This document shows, in pieces, positions 20,582-33,600 of a stretch of DNA of 64,000 nt; positions within the stretch are counted from its first letter, which is position 1; each line of letters starts with the position of its first letter. The DNA comes from Lactarius indigo (taxonomy: Eukaryota; Basidiomycota; Agaricomycetes; Russulales; Russulaceae): NCBI GenBank assembly GCA_025766275.1, contig JAFKAC010000093.1:164199-228198 (forward strand). Reading direction: 5' to 3'. The notes under the pieces were generated by a model, which did no database searches, was not told where the DNA came from, and saw only the letters and a list, made by a program, of their open reading frames with translations. A program made the position numbers and the translations under genes.

Positions 20582-23500
20582 TCAGCCCTGGTTGACATTC
20601 GCGTTGGCTTTATCCTTTGAGTCATAGTAGAGTAACAAAGATACGATCTCCGTCCTCCCGTAATATGACGCCAAATCTAACGGAGTTGCCTGGTTTTTGT
20701 CTTGCGCATTCACGTCCGCGCCTTGCTCCAGTAATAGCTGTGCGACACCAGCACCGTCTTCTTGGGAGTTACATACACCTCGTGAAGCCATGTGCAGTGG
20801 GGTCTGGTACATAGCGTTCTTCGCGTTGGCATTTGCACCACGTTCGAGCAGCACCCGCGCCATTTCGACTCTCCCGCAATATGACGCTAAATGTAGTGGC
20901 GTTGTATTGTGCTTGTCTTGTGCGTTCGCATCCGTACCGTGCTCCAGTAACAACTGTGCGATACCGACACCATCATGCCCAAATTTATGTTGGCCTTCGA
21001 CCGCTAGATGCATCGGGGTCCGGCCCAAGTTGTCCTCCGGGTTGGGGATTGCACCACAGCCGAGCAGTACCTGCGCGATTTCGACATTCCCACAAAAGGA
21101 CGCCAGATGTAGTGGAGTCGTGTTGTCCTTGTCTTGTGCGTTGACATCTGCACCGCGCTCCAGTAGTAGGTCCGTAATCTGGATGCCATTAACGTGGTTT
21201 CCCTCAGCCGCTAGATGAAGTGGGGTCCGGCCCAGCTTGCGCTTCGAGTTGGCAGTTGCGCCACAGTCGAGCAGTACCCGCGAGATTTCGACGTTCCCAA
21301 AATAAGATGCTAAATGTAGTGGCGTTGTATCTCCCTTGTCCTGTGCATTTACATCTGCACCGCGCTCCAGTAATAGTTCTGCAATGCGGGCGCCATTAAA
21401 CCCGGAGTCATATATCCCCTCAGCCACGAGATGCAGCAGGGTCCGGCCCGGGTTAACCTCCGAGTTGGCCGCTGCACCATGGTTGAGTAGCAGCTGTACC
21501 ATTTTAACCCTCCCCAGGTAGCACGCCGCATGTAATGGGGTGATATTGTCCTTGTCTTGTGCGTTGACATCTGCGCCATGCTCCAGTAATAGTTTTGCAA
21601 TGCGGACACCATTTTTCTCCGTGTAAAATCTGCTTCCGGCCACGAGGTGCAACGGAGTCCGGCCCAGGTCTCCCTCCAAGTTGGCAGTCGCACCATGATT
21701 GAGAAGTACCTGCACCACGTCGCCCCTTCCGTTGTAGGATGCCACATGTAGTGGGGCTGTGTTGTCCTTGGCTTGTGCGTTGACATCCGCGCCGTGTTCT
21801 AGTAATAGTCGTGCAATATGGGCGCCAGGGTAATACTCGCTTCCGGCCACAAGGTGCAATGGGGTCCAGCACAGGTTGTTCTCCGAGTTGACAGTTGTGC
21901 CATGGTCGAGTAAGATCCGTACAGTTTCGACCCAACCATACAAAGATGCCAAGTGCAATGGAGTCAGGTGGTTATTATTTTGTACATTCACGCCTAGTGC
22001 ATTACGCTCTTGTTAAACACTGTGTGATAGCGGCACAATCATCTTGGATATAATACTCACCTTCTATCTCTTGGTATAATGGGACCTCGCCCCCATTCTT
22101 CCCTGCATTGAGGGCTGCGCCATGGTTGATCAGAAGTATTGCGATCTGAAACTGATCTAGGTTAAACTGTGGCGCCATTTGGTTCTCATGGGCGTTGGGG
22201 TCCACGCCACGTTCGAGGGATCGCTCATCAACACCACGTCCCCCGGAGCTGTAATGGCTTCGTGATACTCGTTCCATTGAGGTCCCGCCCGTTTTGTCCA
22301 ACGCAGTACAAGCATCTGTGCGAAGCTCAATAATAATTCGCATGAGCTCATACTTCCCCCTACCTGTGCCCAAAAGTAACGGGATATTGTTGTCTTTGTC
22401 GCATCGGTTCACCCCTACACCATGCTCCAATAATAATCGCACATGATTAACAAAATCACGTCCACTGTTAATTCGGTTTTCTAAAAGTATGCACCACGGG
22501 GTTTTGTCGTCGTTGTTCTTCGCATTGGCATCTGCACCATTCTCGAGAAGAATCCGCGTGAGCCGAGACCGATTCCGCCCCACTGCAAGATGTAAGGGAG
22601 TTTGGTTGTCCTTGTCTCGTTTGTTCACCTCCGCGCCATGCTCTAATAATAACAGCGCGTGATTGAGAGCATCGTTGAACCGACTTTCTGACAGTAGGTG
22701 CAACGGGGTCTTGCTATTGTGGTCCCCCGCATTGACATTTGCGCCATGCTCGGGCCTGAGGAGAAATTGTACGAGCTTGAACGAATCCCACCCCACTGCC
22801 AGGTGTAACGGAGTTTGATTGTCCTTGTCTCGTCTGTTCACCTCCGCCCCGTGCTTCAATAATAACAGCGCGTGATTGAGAGCATAGTTGGACCGACTTT
22901 CTGACACTATGTGCAACGGAGTCTTGCCATTGTGATCCCCCGCATTGACACCTGCTCCATTCTCGAGAAAAATCCGCGCGAGATGAGACTGATCCCGCCG
23001 CACTGCCAGATGTAACGGAGTTTGGTTGTCCTTGTCTCGCCTGTTCACGTCCGCGCCATACTTTAATAATAGCTGTGCGTGATTTTCATCGCCATCGTGG
23101 TGCCGCGGCCTCTCCGACAGTAGGTGCAACGGGGTCTTGCCATTGTTGTCCTGAGAATTGACGTCCGCCTTGTGTTCGACGAGCACCTGAGCCACTTTGA
23201 GTTTGAGTTTATATTCTGCCAGGTGCAGTGAGCTTCTGAGAGTATTATCTCGGGCATTGACATCCGCGCCGTGTTCGAGTAGAAACTTTACTATGTCGAC
23301 AAGGTTATTTTGGAACCTTGAGACCTCGAACGCCTCTAGTAATATGGTCCTTCCCGTCGTTTCCCGAACATCAACGTCCGCACCGTGTTCAATAAGGAGC
23401 TCCGCAACCTTGACGTGGTCTTCGCTTAGTGCCGCAAGCAACGGGAACTTGTATCGGCCACAGATAGCATTGACATGCTGCGGGTGTTTGATGGCGAGGT

Positions 23501-26267
23501 GCTTGACCAATTTATAGAACCCACAAAGCACAGCGTAGTACAGGGGTGTTCCTCTGGAATGACTCGGGTCGAACAAGCCAAAGGTCTCGTTGTCCATGTC
23601 ATATGTCCTGATCCATGCCGCAAAATGAGGTTTGTCAGAGTCAAAGAGGGTTTCCATCCCATCCTTCACGCATGACGCAACATCCTTAAATTGTGCGTGC
23701 TCGACCCAGTGTTGAGCTGCATATTCGGCCAAGGGGTACCTTTCTGCATTCTCTTTGTCGGTGTGATCGTCCAAATGGAGAAGGAATCCGAGACAGGCTT
23801 GCGTGAGGAGGGTGTGCGCGAGTCTGGGACGTATGTGATATCGAGAGAAGTCTCCGAACGGGGAGGTGAGGCGATCTGACACCAAAAACTCCTTAACGGA
23901 GAAATGTGAAAACTGGACAACCCGAGAGTCGTCCCAGGTATCGTCGACGATGGTGACCAAACTCGAGCATGTGGATAGTACGGCCTGTGTCTGGTCGTCC
24001 AACCGCCAAGCTGTACGGTATTTAGGAATCCCCCCCTGGGCCGCATCAAATTCAAACGCGAGAAATTCTGCAAGCTCTTCGACGCGGAGCGGACGAACGG
24101 CTACCACGAGGCACTGCAGCATTCGATGGGCGTGTACTTGGTTCGCCTGGGGGATTTGACTAAGCACGCGCAAATAGGTCTCGTCCAACGATTTGGGTAG
24201 CTGGTCAAGGGTCTGTCGAAGACTTGCTGGGAGACAGTGCCGCAGAACCTCCAACTGACAGAATACCCAACGGAACCTGTAGGGTAGGGTAAAGTATGAG
24301 AGGACCTATCACCAAGCACAGGAAGATGCCCTTACATTCCGTCCGCTTTTTCAGACAGCTCTTTGATGACCAGCTCCTTCTCATCGCTCCGCCATCTCCG
24401 CATCATCCTGTCCGAGGAAACGACGCTGCTCACGTAGTTGAAAATATCTTCCATTTGTCCATTTTCCTCATGAAGTGAAACAGCACTAGCCAGTGGACCA
24501 AGGGCATTTTGGATGTCAATCTCCGGTCGACTGGTAACACAAATACGCAGGTTCGGAAGGTCCAGGCGTACAAGGCCCTCCATAAGGTCCAGGATGATTT
24601 CTCGTGGGGTTGGCATCCCGGAGACGTTGGGACACTCGTCGAGTGCATCAATAACGATATAGATCGGCTGCCGCGCGGTGACTGAGAGCATTTCCTGAAG
24701 ACAATCCTTCAAGGCGCCTTTGCTGGGCTGTTGCGTACCTTTCCCGTGTGTGGAATAAAAGCGGGAGATTATCTCGCAGCAGGCGTTCGAGCACGTAGAA
24801 AGTTGAACGAGAAGAGAGGCGACAAAGTTGCGGAAGTCTTGTTTTTTGTCCTTGTCCCGAAAGTCAAAGTAGAAATATGCTAAGGAGGCGAGCCCTGCAT
24901 CGCGCAAGGATATAACGTGTTTGATGACCACAGAGCTTCAGCGATTATGAGTTCGTGCCATTGACCACAATAGTTAGGAAATCACGGACCATAGGACGCT
25001 CTTCCCGGACCCAGCTATGCAAATCGTAGACCATCAGATTTTGAGCAGCAAAAAACGTTGAGAGGGACTTACGTTTTCCATGGATCCACAAGAGAGAACC
25101 AGTCGACATCCAGTCCTTGAATACTGTGCCTTCAATGAACCACTCGGCTGTTCCCTCATGGTGGGCCTCGCACGCAATGTTGTAATTTGTGGACGGGTCC
25201 GGTGGAGAAAACCATTTGTGGATGTCCTGTTCTATCTGTGTCCCTGGATAGAAGATTCAGTGTCTATAGTGGACGCGACGCGGGGCAAAAGATTACAAAC
25301 ACTTGACTTCCACTACGTCGCGCTTTACTTCCTCCACATCGTTCGAAATTTGCTGTATAACCACGTTAGTATTGTCGGCACCTAGGCGGGCGAGTGAGTG
25401 TTCAGCCAGATGTGAGTAACTAGTTGATAAGGCTGCGTACCATCTTTGACCTCCGTGGCGATCTTCAGGATCTGAGCCGTAACCATTTGAAATTCCTCCT
25501 GTATCAGGCTATCGAGCCGCTTTAACGCGTCCTCAATATCTGTCCTTCCCAGTAGTTTCCTAAAATATATTTCTGGGGAAACATGAGGCCGGTGATGTGC
25601 AAAGCGTATCTTGACGAGACAACTCACTTGCTCGCCGTCGTTTCACTTCCTTCGTCGCGATAGAGAGGATAGAAAGTAGCTCGATCACGATCTTCACGAG
25701 CACCTCCGCCATTTTCGTAGACAGCGAAATTTCAGTATAAACCTCAAGGCGCTTGAAAAAGCTCTCGACGCGCTCAAAGAGGTCGATGATAGCCCCGTGA
25801 CTTGCCCTGACATCCTTCGCCGCCTACAAAGTTCGAGCGTCAGCAGAGGTAAACCCACGAAAAGGAAAGCGAAAACACAGACAGTGAGGAGGACACCAAT
25901 GCCGGTAAAGATCACTTTCGCAGGAGGGAACGCCTTCGCAAGTGAAGTTAGAATTCACAGCATGAATGAGATTCACGATAAGTACCAGGCTAACGCCATC
26001 ACCAAGAGCCCCGGAAAAGGTGTAGAGTACATGAACCAACGGATCGATCCACTTCATCAACTTCTGATCTCCAGATTGTTCGAACGCCTTGGCTTGATCC
26101 CGAAGTATGTTCAAGACACCATCGACGGACTCGCAGGTTTGCAGCTCAGCAGCAAGCCAGTGTGCTAGAAGATCATCCCCGGTCTTCTTCTGATACTCGG
26201 CCAATGCGGCATCGAGCATTGATTTGAAGATCGAGGATGGGGCAGCTGTTTGGGAAGGAGAAGACAT
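20582..26267 (-). CDS. Goodbye-NACHT-ankyrin STAND receptor (copy A, intact)
   Basis: A fungal NLR-like receptor, presumably cytosolic. Ten exons keep phase: 26267-25986, 25933-25883, 25823-25628, 25572-25441, 25381-25301, 25243-25073, 25014-24990, 24935-24336, 24276-22061 and 21993-20582, giving 1721 residues. Exons 1-4 encode the fungal STAND N-terminal Goodbye domain (YQKKTGDDLL, then FPPAKVIFTGIGVLL and HGAIIDLFERVESFFKRLEV). Next come SPPDPSTNYNIAC and the NACHT ATPase: P-loop PGSGKS in the 25-nt exon 7, FYFDFRD, Walker B IYIVIDALDEC, CVTSRPEID. A winged-helix-like region precedes about ten ankyrin repeats in exon 9 and 13 in exon 10. The repeats alternate between a canonical and a longer type. 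Such proteins act in nonself recognition and cell death signalling; the ligand is unknown. No break is seen. Confidence 0.92.
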
Positions 26268-26813
26268 GGTGCTGTAGAATTGGTGAGGATAGCAGACTGG
26301 CTATGGCTTGAGTACGCGGCAAGTCGGAGGAAGCACGAGGTCGCCTCGTGCCTTTTTCTTAAATGGGAAGATTCACACCGTACCTCAAAAGAGTGAAAAA
26401 GATCCATTTTCACAATTACTTCCGATTCTACAGTGTGACGAACCAACCCATTGGAAAAGGAGAGTGGATATGAAATCAAAGGGTAAAACAACGAGGACGA
26501 AGCAATAGGAAAGCATACGAAGAGGACCCTCCGACCAGCAAGCGGACGCGTATCGTATATCGGCAAGAAGCAGCATATAGGAGTGATCCTGACCTGCTAT
26601 ATTTCGAATCCGTCCTCTCTACTACCACGAACTGGACTAGGATAAGTAATAAACACCTATACAACACAAAGCAAAGAAAAAAAGAAGAAAATTGGGAGAG
26701 GACAAAGGAGAGAACGCTTTGAGGTCAATGGGATGAGTATGGGGGTAACATAATTGCGTCCGAGGCTTGCGCACACAACTGTAAAATGAAGCGAGAAATG
26801 ATGAATGATCTGA
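26268..26813. promoter_or_regulatory. Receptor A promoter and upstream intergenic region
   Basis: About 550 bp nearly identical to 36051-36639 in unit 2, more alike than the coding sequences on either side. It carries the receptor promoter (transcribed to the left) and the 3' end of the DUF6593-like gene. No other gene is visible. Confidence 0.5.
26333..26351. promoter_or_regulatory. Perfect palindrome upstream of receptor A
   Basis: GCACGAGG and CCTCGTGC form 8-bp arms around a 3-nt loop, 66 bp upstream of the start codon. The same arms are at 36119-36137 before receptor B, with one change in the loop only. It may be a protein-binding site or a 5' UTR hairpin; the role is inferred. Confidence 0.4.
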
Positions 26814-28770
26814 TCAAACAAAAAAAAAAAAAGCCCAGCTTTCTATCTTACGGTTCGCTGCCGATGACAGGTCCCCGTTCACCCGCAGTGGAGACCGCGC
26901 CATGTCAATCGCGGTGTATGCTGGCGGCCAATCGAACGGGTCCCCATCAGCAGAAGTCAAGCCCGGCCTCGACTGGGAAACTCTGATGCTTGCGCTCCTG
27001 GCGCTCAACACACCAGACTCGTGCGAGATATTCGTCGTCCGGATGCTCAGAAATCGCACCGATACCTGGACAAGCACCTGCGCGTCCGGCCGGGTCCCGG
27101 GCCGGAGCCGGTATAGGGAATAGATCCCTAGTACTCGCGGAGTAATTGGGTGGCAATTTAATGGGTGAATTGTAGTTGTGTTGCGACTCAGGGAATGAGG
27201 AGACACTTCGGAGATGAGTGTAGGATCGTGATCGTGGCGGAGGTGGGTGATATGGTGTCGAGGAGCCCGGCCCGGGGTCCGGGGATGCAGGACTGGAATG
27301 GCTCGGCATAATAGGTAACGGGGGAATCGGCGGTTTTGCTGATAATGGGGTCGGAGGAACGGGAAGCGAACGTGAGTGTATACTCGAAGTTGGTGATGCA
27401 GGAGTATGACGTGAAGGTACAGAGACCGGGCTGATAGGCGAGGGTCAGCCCTGTAGGGGAGTATGCGCAGATGCAGGGAGCGGTGGGAGCGGTCGAGGTT
27501 CGTCCCGTAAGACTCGTCTGTGTGACGACGTCGAAGCCGGCCCTCGGGTATAGAAATATCCTTGAGAAGCCGGTAATCGTGGCAGCTCGCGAGCTCTTCG
27601 ATTCGGTTGCTGAAAATAAAGGGCATGAGACGCAAGCGATAGCGACGATCCCAAATGCGTCGCGTATACCCCTTGTCCGGATGTATGTGCTAAGTGTTGT
27701 ACCGCCGCGTGATTATCGGTGTGGGATGGCAATCGACTTGTCGCTTGGGACGATGCCTCACTCGCTGGCCGCCATCAATGCTCTCCGTATAGACTGAATG
27801 GTTGTCATCCTTAGCGCGAGTTGGTATGCTCGAACGCCATCGATTGATCTCCGAGGTGGCCTCTGAAATGTGTAGGAAAGTTGCTGCGTCGGGGATTCCA
27901 GATGAGAGGGAGTTAGAAGAAGGGAGGCCGTTTGAAGATCATACCCTCAGGGACGAGTCGGAACGATTCCCATCGTCCAGGAAAGAATTTGATGGGCTAG
28001 TGCGCGTCACGTTCATCCGCTCTTCATTAGGTGTGGCCAGTATCACGGCTGTCACAAGCAAAAAAAAATCTAATAAACCGAGGAGAAGGCCGTTGTGCAT
28101 GTACTGGAGCTTGCTGGAGCCCAGGTGAAAAAGAGGGTTCAAGACTTTTAATTATGGAGGCGCTCGTTGCATGGCCAGTTCTAAGATGGCAACAGGACCC
28201 TTGACGGTTTTGTCATGCACTACAGTTAGAGGGGTATGAGAACGGATGGATGTGAATCCTCCGATCACGTACGGCGTAATGCGCCCCAGAGCGCTTCCAT
28301 CTCAAATTATACCGATGGTGGTGCTATGCAATTGAATCAGCTGTATTATGGAAGAACAGGGAAGAACTCACCCTGAGAGAGCCATAGGAATATCCCAGGA
28401 ATTCGTCGGCAGGTTACCAATGACCCCTTCCAAATACAATCTCGACGCCAGTGAGATCCTTGTTTTTACGAAACGACTATTTCTGAAAGTCTGTCGGCAC
28501 GCAAGAGACGTCGAAAAAGCCGTTCTAATCAGACCTGTGAACTTTCGTTTGTCGTCGATATCGATGACATAAAGGGGGATTTCGGATGAATCATTGTGGG
28601 CGACGAAATCGATGAATGAAGAATCATCAAAGGATTGGTCGTGAGACTGCGAGGAAATAGCAGAGTCTGGTAGTTCAAAGCCATGAAGAATAGATGGCGA
28701 TGAGGACTCGGACGCGGAAGATTTACAGTAATTGGCCATCAGAGAAGGAGGTGTGAAAAAGAAATGACTG
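26814..28770 (-). pseudogene. DUF6593-like gene, copy A, 5'-truncated and frameshifted
   Basis: Homologous to the intact copy at 36640-38647. The first ~20 codons and the promoter are missing: homology stops near 28770, where unit 2 begins. Exon 2 has lost about 20 bp, TGA replaces a Leu codon near 27941, and the Pro-rich part is split over two frames (27445-27732 and 26814-27635). The C-terminal PPAY motif survives. It cannot make the full protein. Confidence 0.85.
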
Positions 28771-28829
28771 AATTCTATGTCGCAGAAAAGCCGGGCCAAA
28801 CTCATCCAACTCGTTCCCAGTTCCCAGAA

Positions 28830-29640
28830 TCGTCACGTGCGTGCAAGCGCGCGTGGATGACCCGCTATCGTCCCGCTCAACGGCGACCGATACTGTATGC
28901 TGCAGGCGTTCAATTTTGACGAGTACCTGCAGGACTTCGGCGGTTCCGCCACCTGCCGAGGGCGAGGGCACGCACAGCGTGGGCTCGGCTCTGACCGTCC
29001 CACATAACAGTCGTGTGGTGACCCCGTCTTTGGAGAGCCTCGCGAGTCCAAACTTAATGCCATTGTCATACACCACGACCCCGTCGCCTATCTCGGCGGT
29101 AGAGCCGTTTTCTCGCTACCCGCGGCTCAGCATCAGCCGTACGTGTCTCCCCGTGGCGCAGCGAACCCGGCTGAGCTGGGCGCAGGGTCGGCGACACCTC
29201 GAATATCCCGCTGGCCGTCTCGCGGCTTGCGTCCGAGTCGCTGATCCCCAGCTGTACCCCTTCGCCCAAGCAGGCAGCCGTGTGACAGCCGTAGTATCCC
29301 CCATCATCGTCATCAATCTTCCAATGACCCCGTCCCCCGTCATCTCTCGCATCATGTACATGTATAGTACCGTCGCATCAACCTCGTCTTTTCCGCCAAC
29401 GCCAATCTGCTTTCGTCGTTATCTCCTCGCTCTCATATGCTTTACCTCGGCCCTTTTTCCCTTACTGTCTCCCCCCCTACACGCGCCCGCTGGTTTATCT
29501 TCCCTTCCTTAAATCTGGACTGTTGTTGCTGGTGGCGCAGCGCAGGGATGCCTATTGGCCCGCCTTTCTTGGCTGCTCGCTCACACGGGACCCTCGCTCT
29601 CCACTCTACTGTACATTCATTCCCCCTCCTCCAAGTTGAC
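28830..29640. repeat. Conserved block at the start of duplication unit 2
   Basis: The second copy of the block at 18571-19480 (see there). It continues without interruption to about 29880, whereas in unit 1 an ankyrin relic intervenes. No intact gene. Confidence 0.6.
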
Positions 29641-30689
29641 CTACCTCACACCTACTTTTATTTACGCCACCGCGTTCACACATCCCACAACAACTCATCA
29701 TGCGTCGCTTTCCCCCACCATCGTCCTCGCGGGAGACATTTCAGCGTCGCCGTCGTTCCACTGACATGGACCCAACCAGCCTCCTCCCCACGAACCGTCT
29801 AATCTCTTTCTCGTACTGCCCAGTCTAACGACCTCCCAGTGTCATTCTTCGTCCCTTGAACTGTGTTCGAACCCCTTCTGTCTTTTTTCTTGACGCACAC
29901 GACCAAATCCCCTCCCTCACGTTGTACCAATATTAGTGTTCGCCCGCTTGCTCGCATCTCATCTGTGTTCTGCCCGTCTATCGAACCGATCTAGGTAAAA
30001 ACAACAGACTGAAAAATCACCAAAAATGTCTTTATTCTTATCTCACATTTTTGTTCTCTACTATGTTTATTGTGTTGGGAAAAAAAAACGTGAAACCACC
30101 GCCACCACAGTACGGGTATAGTATGGGCACAGCTACTACTATAGGCGTTGCAGTTTGTCGATTCATCTGGGCTCTTGATTGATCCTCATGGTCGATTTCG
30201 CTGGTGCTGGCGCGAGTAAGCTCCAAATCCGAGAGTCGGTTCCTCAGAGCTTCCTGCCAGTGGCGAGTCTTGTTTGTTGCGCTGACAGGGTAGGGTACCA
30301 GCAGAGGTGGGGTATTACCTTTTACGGAAGCTGACGGGGGTACGAATATCATAGTGGTCTAATTTGATTTTGTTTTGCGTCCTCATATATGCCTCGTGCT
30401 CTACTGTCATGCTCCTATATATGCGGCGCCACGTGGGCGCTACGGTTCCATGATGCCAGTTCCATCCGTCGCTGTCGACCCTCACATCTCTAGTTTGACC
30501 ATACTGTCATCAATATACACCTAAGTTCGTACGTTAGCTCCGTCGAGAAGGACCCAGCCCCAGCCAGAGGTTCTTACAATTTTGAAATTTTGGAAGTGGG
30601 TCTAGTGCCGAGAATCAAGATGCTGCAATGCAACGGTGAGCAAAGTACGCTTGGATATATCTAACGTTATCTTCTCTTACTGAAGTTCC
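29641..30689. other. Spacer downstream of receptor B, no supported gene
   Basis: Contains the remainder of the conserved block to about 29880. A 104-codon minus-strand ORF (30038-30352) starts with ATG but has no recognisable domain and ends in low-complexity sequence. I do not call it a gene. Confidence 0.35.
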
Positions 30690-33600
30690 TTACATAGTAG
30701 CACCGAGGATCGATGCGGGGGGACAATGCCTATTGACACCCTCTGACCCTAGCTGACGTGAGGTTGGGTCCTGATCGATCTCCGCGTTGGTCTTACCACC
30801 GTAGTGGAGTAACAAAGACGCGATCTTCGTCTTTCCGTGGCACGACGCCAAATCTGACGGAGTTGCTTGGTTTTTGTCCCGCGCATTCACGTTCGCGCCG
30901 CGCTCCAGTAATAGCCTTGCAACGCCAAAATCGTCACCTTGGGAGCAATACGGGCCTTGTGACGCGAGCACTAGGTGTAATGGGGTCTGGCCCTGGGTGT
31001 CCTCTGCGCCGGGATTTGCACCGGCATTGAGCAGTACCAATACTATTTCGACCCTCCCAAAGTAGGACGCCAAATGTAATGGGGTGCGGTTGTCATCATC
31101 TGGAACGTTGACATCTGCGCCGCGCTCCAGTAATAGTTGTGTGACACGGATACCATCGTCCTCAGAATATAAATATACGCCCCTAGCCGCTGAATGTAAC
31201 GGAGTCATGCCCTGATTTCCCTTTGAGTTAGCGGCTGCGCCATGGTCGAGCAGTACCCGTGCGATTGCAACCCTCCCATAGTAGGACGCTGAGTGCAGTG
31301 GAGTTGCTCTGTCCTTGTCTTGTGTGTTGACTTCTCCGCCGCGCTGCAGTAATAGTCGCGCGACGTGGATGTAGTCTTGCTCAAAGTTATATGTGCCTTT
31401 AGACAGAAGGTGCAATGGGGTGCGGCCAAAGTGGTCCTCCGAGTTGGCAGTTGCACCACGGTCGAGCAGTACTCGTGCAATATCGAGCCTACCATGTAAC
31501 GATGCCAAGTGCAACGGAGTCGGGCGGTTCCTATTCCGAAAGCACACGGTTTCGCCACGCTTGAGTTCTTGCTCTAGTTAAATGCGATGTAGCACCGAGA
31601 CTATCGCATGGATATGATATTCACCTTTTAATTCTTGGTACAATGAATTCTCGCCCCTGTGATTCCCTGCATTGACGTCTGCGCCATGGTTGAGCAGTGC
31701 CAGTGCAATCTGAACGGGGCCAAAATTGGCCTGCAACTGTGGCGGTGTCGTGTGGTCCTCGTCTTGCGCGTTGGTGTTCACGCAGCGCTCGAGTAATAGT
31801 TCCCGCGAGTCATATTGGCCCGGACCTCTTGGTACATGGCACACCGAGGTCTCGCTTGTTTTGTTCTTCATGGACTCGAAAGCACCTGCGTTAAGCTCAA
31901 TAAATTCCACGCGAACTTGTACATCCCCATACCTATTTCCAGAAGTAATAGGGTTTCGTTGTCCCGGTAACGTCTATTTACCTCCGCGCCGTGCACCAAC
32001 CACGAGATCGTGTGATCGAGAACCTCGTTGACCCCACTTTCGCCGTAGATATCGCGTTCTGAGAGTATGTGTAATGGGGTCTTGTCGTTATTGTTCTCTG
32101 CGTTGGCGTCCGCGCCATGCTCAAGAAGAATCTGCGCGAGCTTGAACCAATCCCGCCCAATTGCCAGATGTGACGGGGTCTGGTTGCTCTTGTCTCGTCT
32201 GTTCACCGTCGCGCCGTGCTCTAGTAAAAGCCATATAAGATCGAGAGCATCGCCTTCGTCGCGGAGTCGGCTTTCTAACAGTAGGTGCAACGGGGTCTTG
32301 CCGTCGTTGTTCTCGACACTGGCATCTGCACCGTACTCAAGAAGAATCCGTGTGAGCTTGAACCAATCCCGCCTCATTGCCAAAAGTAACGGCGTCTGAT
32401 TGCCCTTGTCTCGTCTGTTCACCGCGGTGCCGTGCTCCAGTAAAAGCCGCATGAGATCAAGAGCATCGCCTTCGTCGTGGATTCGGCTGTCTGACAGTAG
32501 GTGCAATAGGGTCTTGCCATCGTTGTTCTCGACACTGACATCTGCGCCCTTCCCAAGAAGAATCTGCGCGAGCTTGAACCAATTCCCCCCTATTGCCAGA
32601 TGTAACGGCGTCCGGTTGCTCTTGTCTCGTCTGTTCACCGTCGCGCCGTGCTCCAGTAAAGGCCATATAAGATCGAGAGCATTGCTTGTGTCGCGAATTC
32701 GGCTTTCTGACAGTAGGTGCAATGGGGTCTTGCCGTCGTTGTTCTCGACACCGGCATCTGCACCATTCTCAAGAAGAATCCGCGCGATCTTGAACCAATC
32801 CCCCTTTATTGCCAGATGTAACGGCGTCCGATTGCCCTTGTCTCGTTTGTTCACCTCCGCACCATGCTCTAATAATAACCGCGCATGATTGAGAACATCG
32901 TCTTCTGTGTATACCCGGCGTTCTAACAGTATGTGTAGCGGGGTCTTGCCTTCGTTGTTCTGAGAATTGACGTCCGCCTTGTGCTCGACGAGTATCTCAG
33001 CTACCTCGAATTCGCCTTTAACTTCTGCAAGATGTAGCGAAGTCATGAGGTTACCGTCTCGGGCGTCCACATCCGCGCCGTGTTCAAGTAGAAACTTCAT
33101 TTTGTCGACAAGGTTAGGGGACCATGAGAACGCTTTGAGCAGTATGGTCTCTCCTGTCGTTTCTCGAACATTGACGTTCGCCCCGTGCTTGAGGAGAAGC
33201 TCCGCAACCTCAACGTGGCCTTCGCTTAGTGCTGCAAGTAGCGGAAACCTGTATCGGCCATAACTAGCGTTGACATTGTGGGGGCATTTGGTGGCGAGGT
33301 GGTTGACCAGGTCGTAGAACCCACAAAGCGCAGAATAGTATAAAGGATTCGGTATCCCCCAGGTAAACCACTCAAAGGGCTCGTCGATGTTAAATATTCC
33401 GACCCATGTCGCAAAGTGGGGTTTTTCAGCGTCGAAGAGTGTTTCCATCCCGTCCTTCACGTGTGATGCAACATCCCCAAATTGTGCATGCTTGACCCAG
33501 TGTTGCGCTGCGTATTCGGCCAATGGGAAATCCTTCACGCTCTCTTTAACGGTGTGACCACCCAGATGGAGAAGATATCCGAGACAGGCCTGCGTGAGGA

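Noticed and set aside
31868..31910. A short intron as the explanation for the frame change in receptor B
   Set aside because: The only GT..AG pair that would bridge the change spans about 41 nt, and the intact paralogue reads straight through here. A one-base deletion is simpler.
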